Below are positions 1 to 5,773 of a stretch of 5,773 bases of DNA, in pieces. Numbering within the stretch: the first letter of the stretch is position 1; each line of letters starts with the position of its first letter. The translations under genes and the position numbers were made by a program. The stretch comes from CBDVBD01 sp965372135 (GTDB taxonomy: Bacteria; Electryoneota; RPQS01; CBDVBD01): contig CBDVBD010000182.1 in the NCBI GenBank assembly GCA_965372135.1, positions 1 through 5,773 of the forward strand, in the 5' to 3' direction. The notes under the pieces were generated by a model. The model made no database searches and had not been told where the DNA came from. It saw only the letters and a list, made by a program, of their open reading frames with translations.

Positions 1-16
1 ACTGCTCCACCCCGCG
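1..16 (-). tRNA. Initiator tRNA-fMet, 5' end only (cut by left edge)
   Basis: Read on the minus strand from position 16 to 1, the bases are CGCGGGGTGGAGCAGT. This matches the start of bacterial initiator tRNA: a seven-base acceptor strand CGCGGGG, T8, G9, the D-stem strand GAGC, then AG at the start of the D loop. The leading C is the feature that leaves initiator tRNA with an unpaired C1-A72 end, a recognition mark for formylation. The anticodon, T arm and 3' acceptor strand lie outside the window, so the CAT anticodon is inferred from the 5' end alone. The gene follows the CNNM/CBS gene on the same strand after an 87-base A/T-rich spacer. That spacer has AT-rich hexamers such as TAGAAT near the tRNA, but no well-spaced promoter that I would call. 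Confidence 0.82.
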
Positions 17-103
17 ATCATATATATTCTATTTGTGAAACATCCAAGCAAATACCCCTATCAAAATTTTGGCTACATAATATAATCACCTATTCATTTA
101 TAG

Positions 104-1348
104 TCAAGCCATTTTTCCATTTTCTCCCTGCCCGGATTCTTTACTAAATCGAATCAACAACGCATGAATCCTGTTCTTATCCGCCCGTAAAATCTTTACC
201 TGGAACGAATCAATCTCCTCTTCATCACCTGTCGTAGGAATACGCCCCAATCGTTCCATCACCCACCCAGCAACCGTCGCATAATCACCGGTGGGAATTA
301 TGTTCCCTAATTCCTCGTTAATATCATCAACTTCTGTCCTGCCGGTGGTTAAAATCGTCCCAGGTCCCACTTTCCGAAACGATGTCACTTCCCGATCATA
401 CTCATCCTCAATCTCCCCCACCAGCTCTTCTAAAATGTCCTCCATACTAACCAATCCGGCAGTACCGCCGTATTCATCCACAACCAATGCGATATCTGTT
501 CTGTTTTTACGCATCTCCCGAAGCAGCCGAATCAACGACACCGATTCCGGAACCACTCGCGCTGGACGCACCCTTTCCGACAAACTTCCCTGCGCCTGAA
601 AGAAATCCCGAGCCCCGATAAACCCCACCACATGATCCAAATCCTTATCATACACCAACAATTTTGAATATCCCGATTCCAACACCAATTTCCTGGCTTC
701 AGAAACTTCACTGCCGATATCGACTCCCACTATGTCAGTCCTGGGAGTCATAATATCCCGCACCCGCCGTTGATGCAACTGCAATGTCCGTTGAATAAGA
801 TCCCGCTCCTGCTTATCCACCACCCCGATCACTTCCGCCTCATGAATCAACGCTTCCAAATCCGGCACGGAAAAAAACGACACTTCCCCGGTAGCCTCCA
901 CCCCCGCCAACTTAGCTATCTGCACCCCAAACCACTGCGTGATCCGAACCACCGGCAACATGATTATCTGGAATACCATCAACACCGGCGAAATGACCAA
1001 AACCATCTGATTTGCAAGTTGAAGAAACACCGCTTTGGGAATGATCTCTCCCAGTAACAAAATCACAAATGGCAGCAACACAAAAATCGCTTCCGACGGC
1101 AAACCCTTTTCCAATAAATAGATGGTTGCTATCGAGGAATAAGCGACATTAGAAATGTTGGTTCCCACTAAAGTAAGGCTCAAATACCGCTCCGGTCGTT
1201 CTACAAATTTCAAAACGGTCTTGTACCCGGCTTTTTTCTTCTTGCGCCACACCTCCACCATGAAATTGTCAAACGTCAAAAACGCGGTTTCGGAACCGGA
1301 AAAAAAACCCGACAACAACAAAAATACTATGATTAACAATATCTCCAT
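104..1348 (-). CDS. CNNM/CorC-HlyC-type membrane protein with tandem CBS domains
   Basis: This 414-residue protein has the complete family architecture. An N-terminal CNNM (DUF21) membrane domain covers about residues 1-145, with SGSETA at 17-22, GTNISNV at 62-68 and GEIIPK at 100-105. A linker and first CBS domain run from about 195 (DIMTPRTDIV, 198-207) to 250. The second CBS domain spans about 262-315 and includes DEYGGTAGLVSMEDILEELV. A CorC/HlyC C-terminal domain covers about 325-402, with the IPTGDYATVAGW and GRIPTTGD motifs. Family members are inner-membrane proteins linked to Mg2+ (or Co2+/Na+) efflux, and the CBS pair binds adenine nucleotides. 'Hemolysin' annotations for this family are historical. 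An in-frame TAG lies five codons before the ATG at 1348, so the start cannot be further upstream; the nearest AGGTGG is about 15 bases away, longer than usual. It begins 24 bases after the YigZ stop. The exact ion and transport direction cannot be read from sequence. Confidence 0.93.
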   Translation of the reverse strand: MEILLIIVFLLLSGFFSGSETAFLTFDNFMVEVWRKKKKAGYKTVLKFVERPERYLSLTLVGTNISNVAYSSIATIYLLEKGLPSEAIFVLLPFVILLLGEIIPKAVFLQLANQMVLVISPVLMVFQIIMLPVVRITQWFGVQIAKLAGVEATGEVSFFSVPDLEALIHEAEVIGVVDKQERDLIQRTLQLHQRRVRDIMTPRTDIVGVDIGSEVSEARKLVLESGYSKLLVYDKDLDHVVGFIGARDFFQAQGSLSERVRPARVVPESVSLIRLLREMRKNRTDIALVVDEYGGTAGLVSMEDILEELVGEIEDEYDREVTSFRKVGPGTILTTGRTEVDDINEELGNIIPTGDYATVAGWVMERLGRIPTTGDEEEIDSFQVKILRADKNRIHALLIRFSKESGQGENGKMA

Positions 1349-1372
1349 CTGAGAGAAACTCTACCACCTGTG

Positions 1373-1990
1373 TTATTTGTCAAAAAACTCTATCTTTCCC
1401 CGACACGCATCGAACAAATCCGCCTTCATAAGCTCGATCTTACTCCGAGGAACCGTAAATGTCACTTTGGCATCTTGGGCATAATCGGAATCAGAAACAG
1501 TTCCTTGATGCCGATCCATAATCCGCATCACCGTGTTCATCAAATCATAAGGAAAGCAGCACACCAAGAGGTCCCTAATTACTTTGGTAATTACTTGCGC
1601 TCGATCCAAAGTAGCTCCTGCGCATTCCCCATACGCACGCACCAACCCTCCAGTTCCCAATTTAGTACCCCCGAAATACCGGGTGACAATCACCCCAACA
1701 TTGCATAAATCCCTTCCGGAAACCACCGACAAAATCGGCTTCCCCGCCGTACCGCTGGGTTCCCCGGCGTCGCTGGACGCGTCCTCAATCCGGTCACCCG
1801 AAATCACCCGGTATCCCCAGCAGTGATGTGTGGCGTCATGATATTCCTTGCGATGCTGCAGCAAAACATTCTTAAACTCCACCGCATCAACAACCGGAAA
1901 CGCCCGCCCCAAAAACCGCGATCCTTTTACCCGGATCGACACCTCCACCGATTTTCTTATGGTCTTATATTCATCCAATTCCGGAATCAT
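1373..1990 (-). CDS. yigZ: YigZ/IMPACT-family protein (UPF0029 plus DUF1949)
   Basis: From the ATG at 1990 the product is 205 residues, about the length of E. coli YigZ. The N-terminal IMPACT (UPF0029) domain shows KGSRF (22-26), HHCWGYR (55-61), SSDAGEPSGTAGKPIL (72-87) and the core RYFGGTKLGTGGLVRAYG (104-121). The C-terminal part, about 140-205, fits the ferredoxin-like DUF1949 domain. Eukaryotic IMPACT modulates GCN2 signalling. Bacterial members are cytoplasmic, probably nucleic-acid or translation associated, and have no settled reaction. The reading frame stays open upstream to 2146, but the added residues overlap the permease gene and match nothing in the family. A GTG at 2005 overlaps the permease TAG by one base (TAGTG) and would add five residues. 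I prefer the ATG at 1990 because GGGTG lies 8 bases before it and the protein then has family length. Confidence 0.9.
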   Translation of the reverse strand: MIPELDEYKTIRKSVEVSIRVKGSRFLGRAFPVVDAVEFKNVLLQHRKEYHDATHHCWGYRVISGDRIEDASSDAGEPSGTAGKPILSVVSGRDLCNVGVIVTRYFGGTKLGTGGLVRAYGECAGATLDRAQVITKVIRDLLVCCFPYDLMNTVMRIMDRHQGTVSDSDYAQDAKVTFTVPRSKIELMKADLFDACRGKIEFFDK

Positions 1991-2004
1991 GTATTGAACA
2001 CCCA

Positions 2005-2532
2005 CTACCCCTTCGGAAAAAGCACCATGGCAATCCACCCCGCCAGCGGAGGCAGCACCAAACTCGAGCACAACCGGATTAATGTAAACCGCGGTCCGAT
2101 AATCCCGATTTCCATCGGAAGCCTTGCCACTGCCCATACCGACCATCCGGTTAAATAGGCTACCATAACTGGGGTCCCTGCTCCCGCTCTGGCTAATCCC
2201 GCCACTAACGGCATACTCACAAACGGACCTCCCGGTGTCAATGCCCCTGCAAAACTACCGATCATTATCCCCCGCCAGCCCGATTCGCCCCCCACCCATT
2301 TCGCAATCGCTTCATGCGGAATCAACACCTGAATCATCCCAGCCACAATGAAGGCACACATCAAAAGCGGCACAATCTGCACCAGCATGCGCCCACTGGA
2401 CTGCAACCCCAATAAATGCTGCCCTTCCCCACGTGAATACCCCACATATAATAGCACGACGGCTAACACCGCCATTATCAACGTCGGTACCAACATCGGT
2501 CGTTTCCCTTTTGATGGTCGTGATTCTTTCAT
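2005..2532 (-). CDS. Half-size ArsP/COG0701-type permease
   Basis: This 175-residue integral membrane protein has a basic N-terminus (KESRPSKGKR) and about five hydrophobic segments near residues 13-31, 47-70, 88-112, 120-139 and 149-173. GSFAGALTPGGPFVSMPLVA (93-112), followed by AYLTGWSVW and RLPMEIGIIGPRFTLIR, resembles the repeated half of the predicted permease family that includes the ArsP organoarsenical exporter. Full-length members have two such halves in roughly 300 or more residues; only one is present here, so the protein may act as a dimer or with a partner encoded elsewhere. PGGP sits where many relatives have a cysteine-containing motif, so arsenic transport should not be assumed. 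The ATG at 2532 has only AGAAG immediately beside it. A second in-frame ATG at 2496 (residue 13) has AAGGGA eight bases upstream and would give a 163-residue product. It begins 25 bases after the HEAT-like gene and ends just before yigZ. The substrate is unknown. Confidence 0.75.
   Translation of the reverse strand: MKESRPSKGKRPMLVPTLIMAVLAVVLLYVGYSRGEGQHLLGLQSSGRMLVQIVPLLMCAFIVAGMIQVLIPHEAIAKWVGGESGWRGIMIGSFAGALTPGGPFVSMPLVAGLARAGAGTPVMVAYLTGWSVWAVARLPMEIGIIGPRFTLIRLCSSLVLPPLAGWIAMVLFPKG
2505..2510 (-). promoter_or_regulatory. Possible ribosome binding site for the internal permease start
   Basis: The minus strand reads AAGGGA, eight bases before the ATG at 2496. This is a better Shine-Dalgarno match and spacing than the one beside the ATG at 2532, so it may decide the permease start in favour of the shorter product, which begins directly at the first membrane segment (MLVPTLIM). 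The match could also be chance inside the coding sequence. Confidence 0.35.
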
Positions 2533-2557
2533 ACTTCTAAAATAGTAATTAAATCGT

Positions 2558-3505
2558 TTATTGTAAACCTTCTTCGTAACGCAAGAGCTTTTCTTTAGCA
2601 GTAGCGCGCAATTCCGGATCTTCACTTTCTTCCGCAATCTTTTCTATGGCAATTCTCGCTGAATCGATGCCATTATTCATAAAATGATCCAATACGGACA
2701 ACGTAGAATTACGAACATATTGACTTTCCGAATCTGCCAACCGTGCAACATCTGAAATGACCTCGATGTTACATTCCTGAATCTTGTTTAACGCAGCGCG
2801 CTGAGCATTCTCTATATTTTCATCATCAATCAAAGGGGAATTCCTAACTATATCTACAGCCACGTCTTTGTAAGTCGCAGAATCACCCATCATCTGAAGT
2901 ACAAAAGCAGCGAATGTTCGACCACTCCAACTGGCTTCCCGACAGGCTTTTCTTAAATACGGAACAGCGATGGAATCAAATAGAGCTCTATCTTCAGCAA
3001 TGATATAAAAAGCCGAATATTCTTCGCATTTTGTGATCAACGAACACGCCTTCTCCCATGCTTGCCACCGTAGATATGCTTGAGCTGCATTTCTCTGAGT
3101 ATGAACTCCACCAAGTGAAGCTAAAGAGTCGATGAAATACTCAACACCAGCATGCGATCTGTAGGGTGTCAAAACCCAGATTAAAGCACTACGAATCCCG
3201 TCAATTTCTGCAGGAAAATCCATAATAGCCTGTATCAACCTGTCTGGGTTTTCCAGGGTGGCTAATACCCTACTGATCGAGCCACCAAGATGGTCGATGG
3301 CACGATCACCAGCACCAGTCGCTTCTACTACTGCAGCGACTTCTCTTAGCAGAGAGATAGCTTCTTCCTCAGTCCAGACTTTTTGCTCTTGAAGTGTCTT
3401 AACAGGCCTCTTCCCATCAAAATCCCTTGTACGTTGACCAAATGCCACCAAACGCAAGCAGAAGAAAACTGCTAATAACACGATAATCGTTTTATAGGTT
3501 CGCAT
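2558..3505 (-). CDS. Secreted alpha-helical HEAT-like repeat protein
   Basis: The product is 315 residues from the ATG at 3505, and I do not recognise a specific family. Residues 1-23 form a classical signal peptide: basic start MRTYK, hydrophobic core IIVLLAVFFCLRLV, and likely cleavage after AFG. The mature part is predicted all-helical. Helix pairs of HEAT/ARM type are clearest towards the C-terminus: about 180-207 (VPYLRKACREASWSGRTFAA), 247-277 (VISDVARLADSESQYVRNST) and 283-311 (ARIAIEKIAEESEDPELRAT). The middle is more divergent. Such superhelices usually bind proteins; no catalytic motif is visible. The ATG at 3505 is preferred because GAGGG lies five bases before it; an in-frame TTG at 3517 overlaps that site and would add only four residues. 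It follows the propeller gene by 86 bases and precedes the permease. Export to the periplasm and protein binding are inferred; a specific role is unknown. Confidence 0.72.
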   Translation of the reverse strand: MRTYKTIIVLLAVFFCLRLVAFGQRTRDFDGKRPVKTLQEQKVWTEEEAISLLREVAAVVEATGAGDRAIDHLGGSISRVLATLENPDRLIQAIMDFPAEIDGIRSALIWVLTPYRSHAGVEYFIDSLASLGGVHTQRNAAQAYLRWQAWEKACSLITKCEEYSAFYIIAEDRALFDSIAVPYLRKACREASWSGRTFAAFVLQMMGDSATYKDVAVDIVRNSPLIDDENIENAQRAALNKIQECNIEVISDVARLADSESQYVRNSTLSVLDHFMNNGIDSARIAIEKIAEESEDPELRATAKEKLLRYEEGLQ

Positions 3506-3510
3506 ATTTA

Positions 3511-3515
3511 CCCTC
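3511..3515 (-). promoter_or_regulatory. Shine-Dalgarno site deciding the HEAT-like gene start
   Basis: The minus strand reads GAGGG, then TAAAT, then the ATG at 3505. It is the clearest ribosome binding site in the window. It fixes the start at 3505 rather than the upstream in-frame TTG at 3517-3515, which overlaps the site itself. Confidence 0.65.
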
Positions 3516-3591
3516 AATTATTTTTTCAGTTTGCTTCGTCACAAATCCACAACTAAGAATCTTAACTACTCCATTCGATCTCGACATGATG

Positions 3592-4800
3592 TCATTTAAT
3601 AATACTGATCATTCTACTAATTTGCTCCTCTTCTGCTCTCAACTGCAGCAAATATGTCCCGCTGGGAAGTTGTTCGTTTTGAAAATATAGTCGATAATTC
3701 CGCGGCGCTTGCATCCCCACATGATACGTCCACACTTTCTGACCCAGCATATTGTACATTTCCAATCTAACATCCTGCATAGAATTCAATTCATATGAAA
3801 CATTAAATCCAGCATTTGCAGGATTTGGCCAGGTTTGCATAGATATGGGTGATGGATTCATGGGAATGTTTTGATCATTAATATTTTCCCATTCTACAAT
3901 ATGTTCATAAATAGTCCAGCTTTGAAAGTAGTCTGTAGTATGATAGATCCGAATTGTCCCACCAGGAACCATTCCAAGGTACTCCGTGGCGCGTATATAC
4001 AACTCTCCAGGAATTCTGCTTGAAGCAAAGGAGCAAGCCCAACTGTATCCCAATGAAAGATTTATTAGCATCTCTACTTGAGTTCCATAATTGGATACCC
4101 GCCATACTTTTTGATGGTCGAAATAAAAGATGAAAATCTCACCGGGTACAGCTCCGTTGATAATATGCGTCCAAGGGTTAACTCCCCAGGTGGTGTATAG
4201 GTCGCCAAGGAATGTAAAGCTTTCCGCATAATCTTGGCTGTAATACAAATTGCCGAAATCACCCCAGATGTATACTTCCCCGGAATCGATGCCAAGAGCA
4301 GTTGAGTAAATCCCGAATGTATCCGGGAGGCCTATACAGTTACATGGATGGTATCCGACCCCATAATTTTCACTTCTTTCCAGTCTATTTAAGGTTGGGA
4401 ATTCCGCCCGCCTGTAAACTTCACCGGAAATTACTCCGGAAGCATACGCACGTATGGATTCCACGGTATCGACAATATTCCAATTGAACCCACCATCGAC
4501 ACTCAAATACTGTCCTGGACATAGTAGTCCACTATTAACAAACCGGTATAAGGTACTATCTTGAGCATCAGATAAGAGACTACCATAAACACTTGTGGTC
4601 CAATCAGAAGAATCCCGCAATTCGATGTGTTCTCCTCCATCCGCACTGAAATAGAATCCGGTAGTACCCGTTAGAAAGGGATGTACACCAGTAAAATAAA
4701 TCTCACCAGGCTGCGTTCCGCACACGATTCCCTGGACTTCACACATTGCAATGGTCGAGAACAACGTCAACATTAGTATTGAAATGGTTAGCGATTTCAT
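3592..4800 (-). CDS. Secreted Asp-box propeller-like protein with T9SS type A C-terminal sorting domain
   Basis: The product is 402 residues. Residues 1-20 are a signal peptide (MKSLTISILMLTLFSTIAMC). Residues 31-295 hold six repeats of about 43-53 residues. Each has a [PS]GE[IVL]Y-like strand (31-35, a weak STLY at 82-85, then 125-129, 173-177, 219-223 and 264-268), followed by an Asp-box-like turn. The best turn is SVDGGFNW at 100-107. Residues 321-402 match a T9SS type A sorting domain, with WPNPANAGF near 324-332, LEMYNMLGQKVW at 346-357, LPSGTYLLQL at 378-387 and a short basic/hydrophobic tail SRMISIIK. Proteins of this class cross the outer membrane by the type IX system and lose the C-terminal domain as they are anchored or released. 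No glycosidase or sialidase catalytic set is evident, so binding or a structural role is as likely as enzymatic activity. The start has only GGGG four bases upstream. It lies 46 bases after rsgA, and its neighbour downstream is also exported. Confidence 0.85.
   Translation of the reverse strand: MKSLTISILMLTLFSTIAMCEVQGIVCGTQPGEIYFTGVHPFLTGTTGFYFSADGGEHIELRDSSDWTTSVYGSLLSDAQDSTLYRFVNSGLLCPGQYLSVDGGFNWNIVDTVESIRAYASGVISGEVYRRAEFPTLNRLERSENYGVGYHPCNCIGLPDTFGIYSTALGIDSGEVYIWGDFGNLYYSQDYAESFTFLGDLYTTWGVNPWTHIINGAVPGEIFIFYFDHQKVWRVSNYGTQVEMLINLSLGYSWACSFASSRIPGELYIRATEYLGMVPGGTIRIYHTTDYFQSWTIYEHIVEWENINDQNIPMNPSPISMQTWPNPANAGFNVSYELNSMQDVRLEMYNMLGQKVWTYHVGMQAPRNYRLYFQNEQLPSGTYLLQLRAEEEQISRMISIIK
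3916..4710 (-). repeat. Six degenerate Asp-box-like protein repeats (about 47 residues each)
   Basis: The repeats lie inside the sorting-domain protein. The aspartate or asparagine of each Asp-box-like turn falls at residues 54, 102, 145, 190, 237 and 290. The turns read SADGGEHI, SVDGGFNW, SENYGVGY, SQDYAESF, VSNYGTQV and TTDYFQSW. A [PS]GE[IVL]Y-type strand precedes each by about 13-22 residues. The second (S-x-D-x-G-x-x-W) is a perfect Asp-box; the others keep two to four positions. Six modules with even spacing fit one six-bladed beta-propeller. The similarity is at protein level only; I see no direct DNA repeat. Confidence 0.65.
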
Positions 4801-4846
4801 AATACCCCAATCAATTAATTTTCAAAAAGCGTATAGGCTCACCAAT

Positions 4847-5773
4847 TTATAAACTCCTCAAAATCCGAAGATACGAATCCCACCGTTCCGCTTCAATATC
4901 ACCCCGCTCCACCGCTTCCTTCACCGCACAACCCACTTCCTGGTCATGCACACAATCCCGAAACCGGCACTGCTCAGTATACTGACGAAACTCCCGAAAA
5001 CACCAGCGCAATTCCGACGGCTCCACCCCCCACAACGCAAATTCACGAACCCCTGGCGAATCTGCAATGTACGTATCTTCCCCCAATGGAAAAATTTCAG
5101 TGACAGACGTAGTATGAATCCCCTTTCCGGTTGCCTGTGATACCGCTGCCACCTTCGAGCCGATTTCCGGTTCCAACTGATTTAACAAGCTGGTCTTCCC
5201 CACCCCGGAAGGACCCAACAACATCGACGTCTTCCCCTTCATCGCCTCCCATAAACCATCCACACCCTTCCCAGTCAATGCGCAGGTGAACAACGTGGGA
5301 TAGCCAATCCCTTCGTAACGCTGAGTCAAAGGAGTCCGGTAGTCCGGCACTAAATCGATCTTATTCCAAATCAGTATTGAAGGGACTTCGTCGAATTCCG
5401 CCATGGCGAGGAAACGGTCGATCAGCCGGGGGTTGGGATCTGGTTCCGCCAATGGTGCCACCACCACTAACAAATCCAAATTGGCTAACAACACTTGCGG
5501 ACGCGGCACCCTGCCGGCTGCCATTCTTGTCATGCTGGAACGGCGATCCACTACCTGCTCGATCACCCCGCTGTCTTGATCCACCATGGAATAAAGCACC
5601 CAATCCCCCACTGCAGGCGGCTGGTCGCTCTGGGAAACAGTTCCCCTAACAACGCTAAGAATGTCCCGACCCTGGTCGTGCACCAAATACCGGTCACCTA
5701 CCCGCTTCAGAATACGACCCCTGGGTGGCGTAGATTGCGATTGTTGGGATGAAATGTCGGTTGGAAACCTCAC
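4847..5773 (-). CDS. rsgA: Ribosome small-subunit-dependent GTPase RsgA (5' end at window edge)
   Basis: RsgA (YjeQ/YloQ) is a cytoplasmic GTPase acting late in 30S ribosomal subunit assembly. The visible 308 residues contain an N-terminal OB-fold (about 19-80, GRILKRVGDRYLV through VGDWVLYS). The GTPase core is circularly permuted, with motifs in the order G4 NKID (137-140), G5-like TCALTGKG (163-170), G1 GPSGVGKTS (187-195), G2 GKGIHTTS (216-223) and G3 DSPG (238-241). A C-terminal zinc-binding motif follows, with C269, C274, H276 and C282. All diagnostic elements are present and the length is normal, so the gene is essentially complete. The codon at 5773-5771 is GTG at the very edge and the frame is open to it, so it may be the start or an internal valine. 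The first ~18 residues are low-complexity (SSQQSQSTPP) and poorly conserved in the family. It is the first gene seen in the colinear row. Confidence 0.95.
   Translation of the reverse strand: MRFPTDISSQQSQSTPPRGRILKRVGDRYLVHDQGRDILSVVRGTVSQSDQPPAVGDWVLYSMVDQDSGVIEQVVDRRSSMTRMAAGRVPRPQVLLANLDLLVVVAPLAEPDPNPRLIDRFLAMAEFDEVPSILIWNKIDLVPDYRTPLTQRYEGIGYPTLFTCALTGKGVDGLWEAMKGKTSMLLGPSGVGKTSLLNQLEPEIGSKVAAVSQATGKGIHTTSVTEIFPLGEDTYIADSPGVREFALWGVEPSELRWCFREFRQYTEQCRFRDCVHDQEVGCAVKEAVERGDIEAERWDSYLRILRSL

Noticed and set aside
1..21. A short open frame starting at ATG 21-19 on the minus strand and running off the edge
   Set aside because: It has no ribosome binding site, and the same bases are explained better by the start of initiator tRNA.
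62..71. Perfect 10-base palindrome CAAAATTTTG in the spacer after the CNNM gene
   Set aside because: It has no loop, is A/T only in its core and has no following T tract on the transcribed strand, so it is not a credible terminator; it is short enough to be chance.
1991..2146. Upstream extension of the yigZ frame to an ATG at 2146
   Set aside because: The extra 52 residues lie over the permease gene in another frame, resemble nothing in the YigZ family, and would make the protein well over family length.
2533..2637. Upstream extension of the permease frame to a TTG at 2637
   Set aside because: It overlaps the end of the HEAT-like gene, starts at TTG without a ribosome binding site, and the added residues are not membrane-like or family-like.
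3517..3545. Promoter-like TTGTGA and AATAAT before the HEAT-like gene (minus strand)
   Set aside because: The -35 match is weak and the predicted transcript start would fall on or after the ribosome binding site, leaving almost no leader.
4739..4800. Possible lipoprotein signal (cysteine at residue 20) in the propeller protein
   Set aside because: The residues before the cysteine are I-A-M; methionine at -1 does not fit a lipobox, so an ordinary signal peptide is more likely.
4799..4825. Promoter-like TTGAAA and TATTAT before the propeller gene (minus strand)
   Set aside because: The spacing is only 15 bases and the -10-like box overlaps the start codon, so transcription would begin inside the gene.
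5377..5752. Plus-strand open frames opposite rsgA, and similar ones opposite the CNNM and yigZ genes
   Set aside because: They lie wholly inside strongly supported genes, are rich in Pro/Arg/His/Ser as expected for antisense shadows, and show no recognisable domain.

Overview
The window holds six protein genes, all on the minus strand, and at its left edge the first 16 bases of a tRNA gene on the same strand. In transcription order (right to left) they are: rsgA, a circularly permuted ribosome-assembly GTPase cut by or starting at the right edge; a secreted protein of six Asp-box-like repeats with a C-terminal type IX secretion (T9SS type A) sorting domain; a secreted alpha-helical HEAT-like protein; a half-size ArsP/COG0701-type permease; a YigZ/IMPACT-family protein; a CNNM/CorC-type membrane protein with two CBS domains; and the 5' end of an initiator tRNA (tRNA-fMet).

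Organism: the C-terminal sorting domain on the propeller protein (PNP motif, MLGQKVW, LPSGTYLLQL) is characteristic of the Fibrobacteres-Chlorobi-Bacteroidetes (FCB) superphylum and allied candidate phyla. Together with moderate GC and weak Shine-Dalgarno sequences, this suggests a Gram-negative FCB-group bacterium, possibly an uncultured lineage. This is inference from one protein family; the housekeeping genes cannot narrow it by eye.

Layout: 1-16 partial tRNA-fMet; 17-103 A/T-rich spacer with no convincing terminator or promoter; 104-1348 CNNM/CBS protein; 1373-1990 YigZ; 2005-2532 half permease; 2558-3505 HEAT-like secreted protein; 3592-4800 propeller plus sorting domain; 4847-5773 rsgA. 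Gaps between genes run from 14 to 86 bases, with no clear intrinsic terminator, so co-transcription of most or all of the row is possible. The pair at 2558-4800 looks more A/T-rich than its neighbours and both products carry signal peptides, whereas the flanking genes are widespread cytoplasmic or inner-membrane families. The pair therefore reads as an accessory envelope or extracellular module inside a housekeeping row.

No CRISPR array, transposon, phage gene, toxin-antitoxin pair or recognisable defence system is visible. The least ordinary items are the propeller/sorting-domain protein with its regular repeats, its secreted HEAT-like neighbour, and the half-size permease with PGGP where cysteine-containing relatives have their motif.
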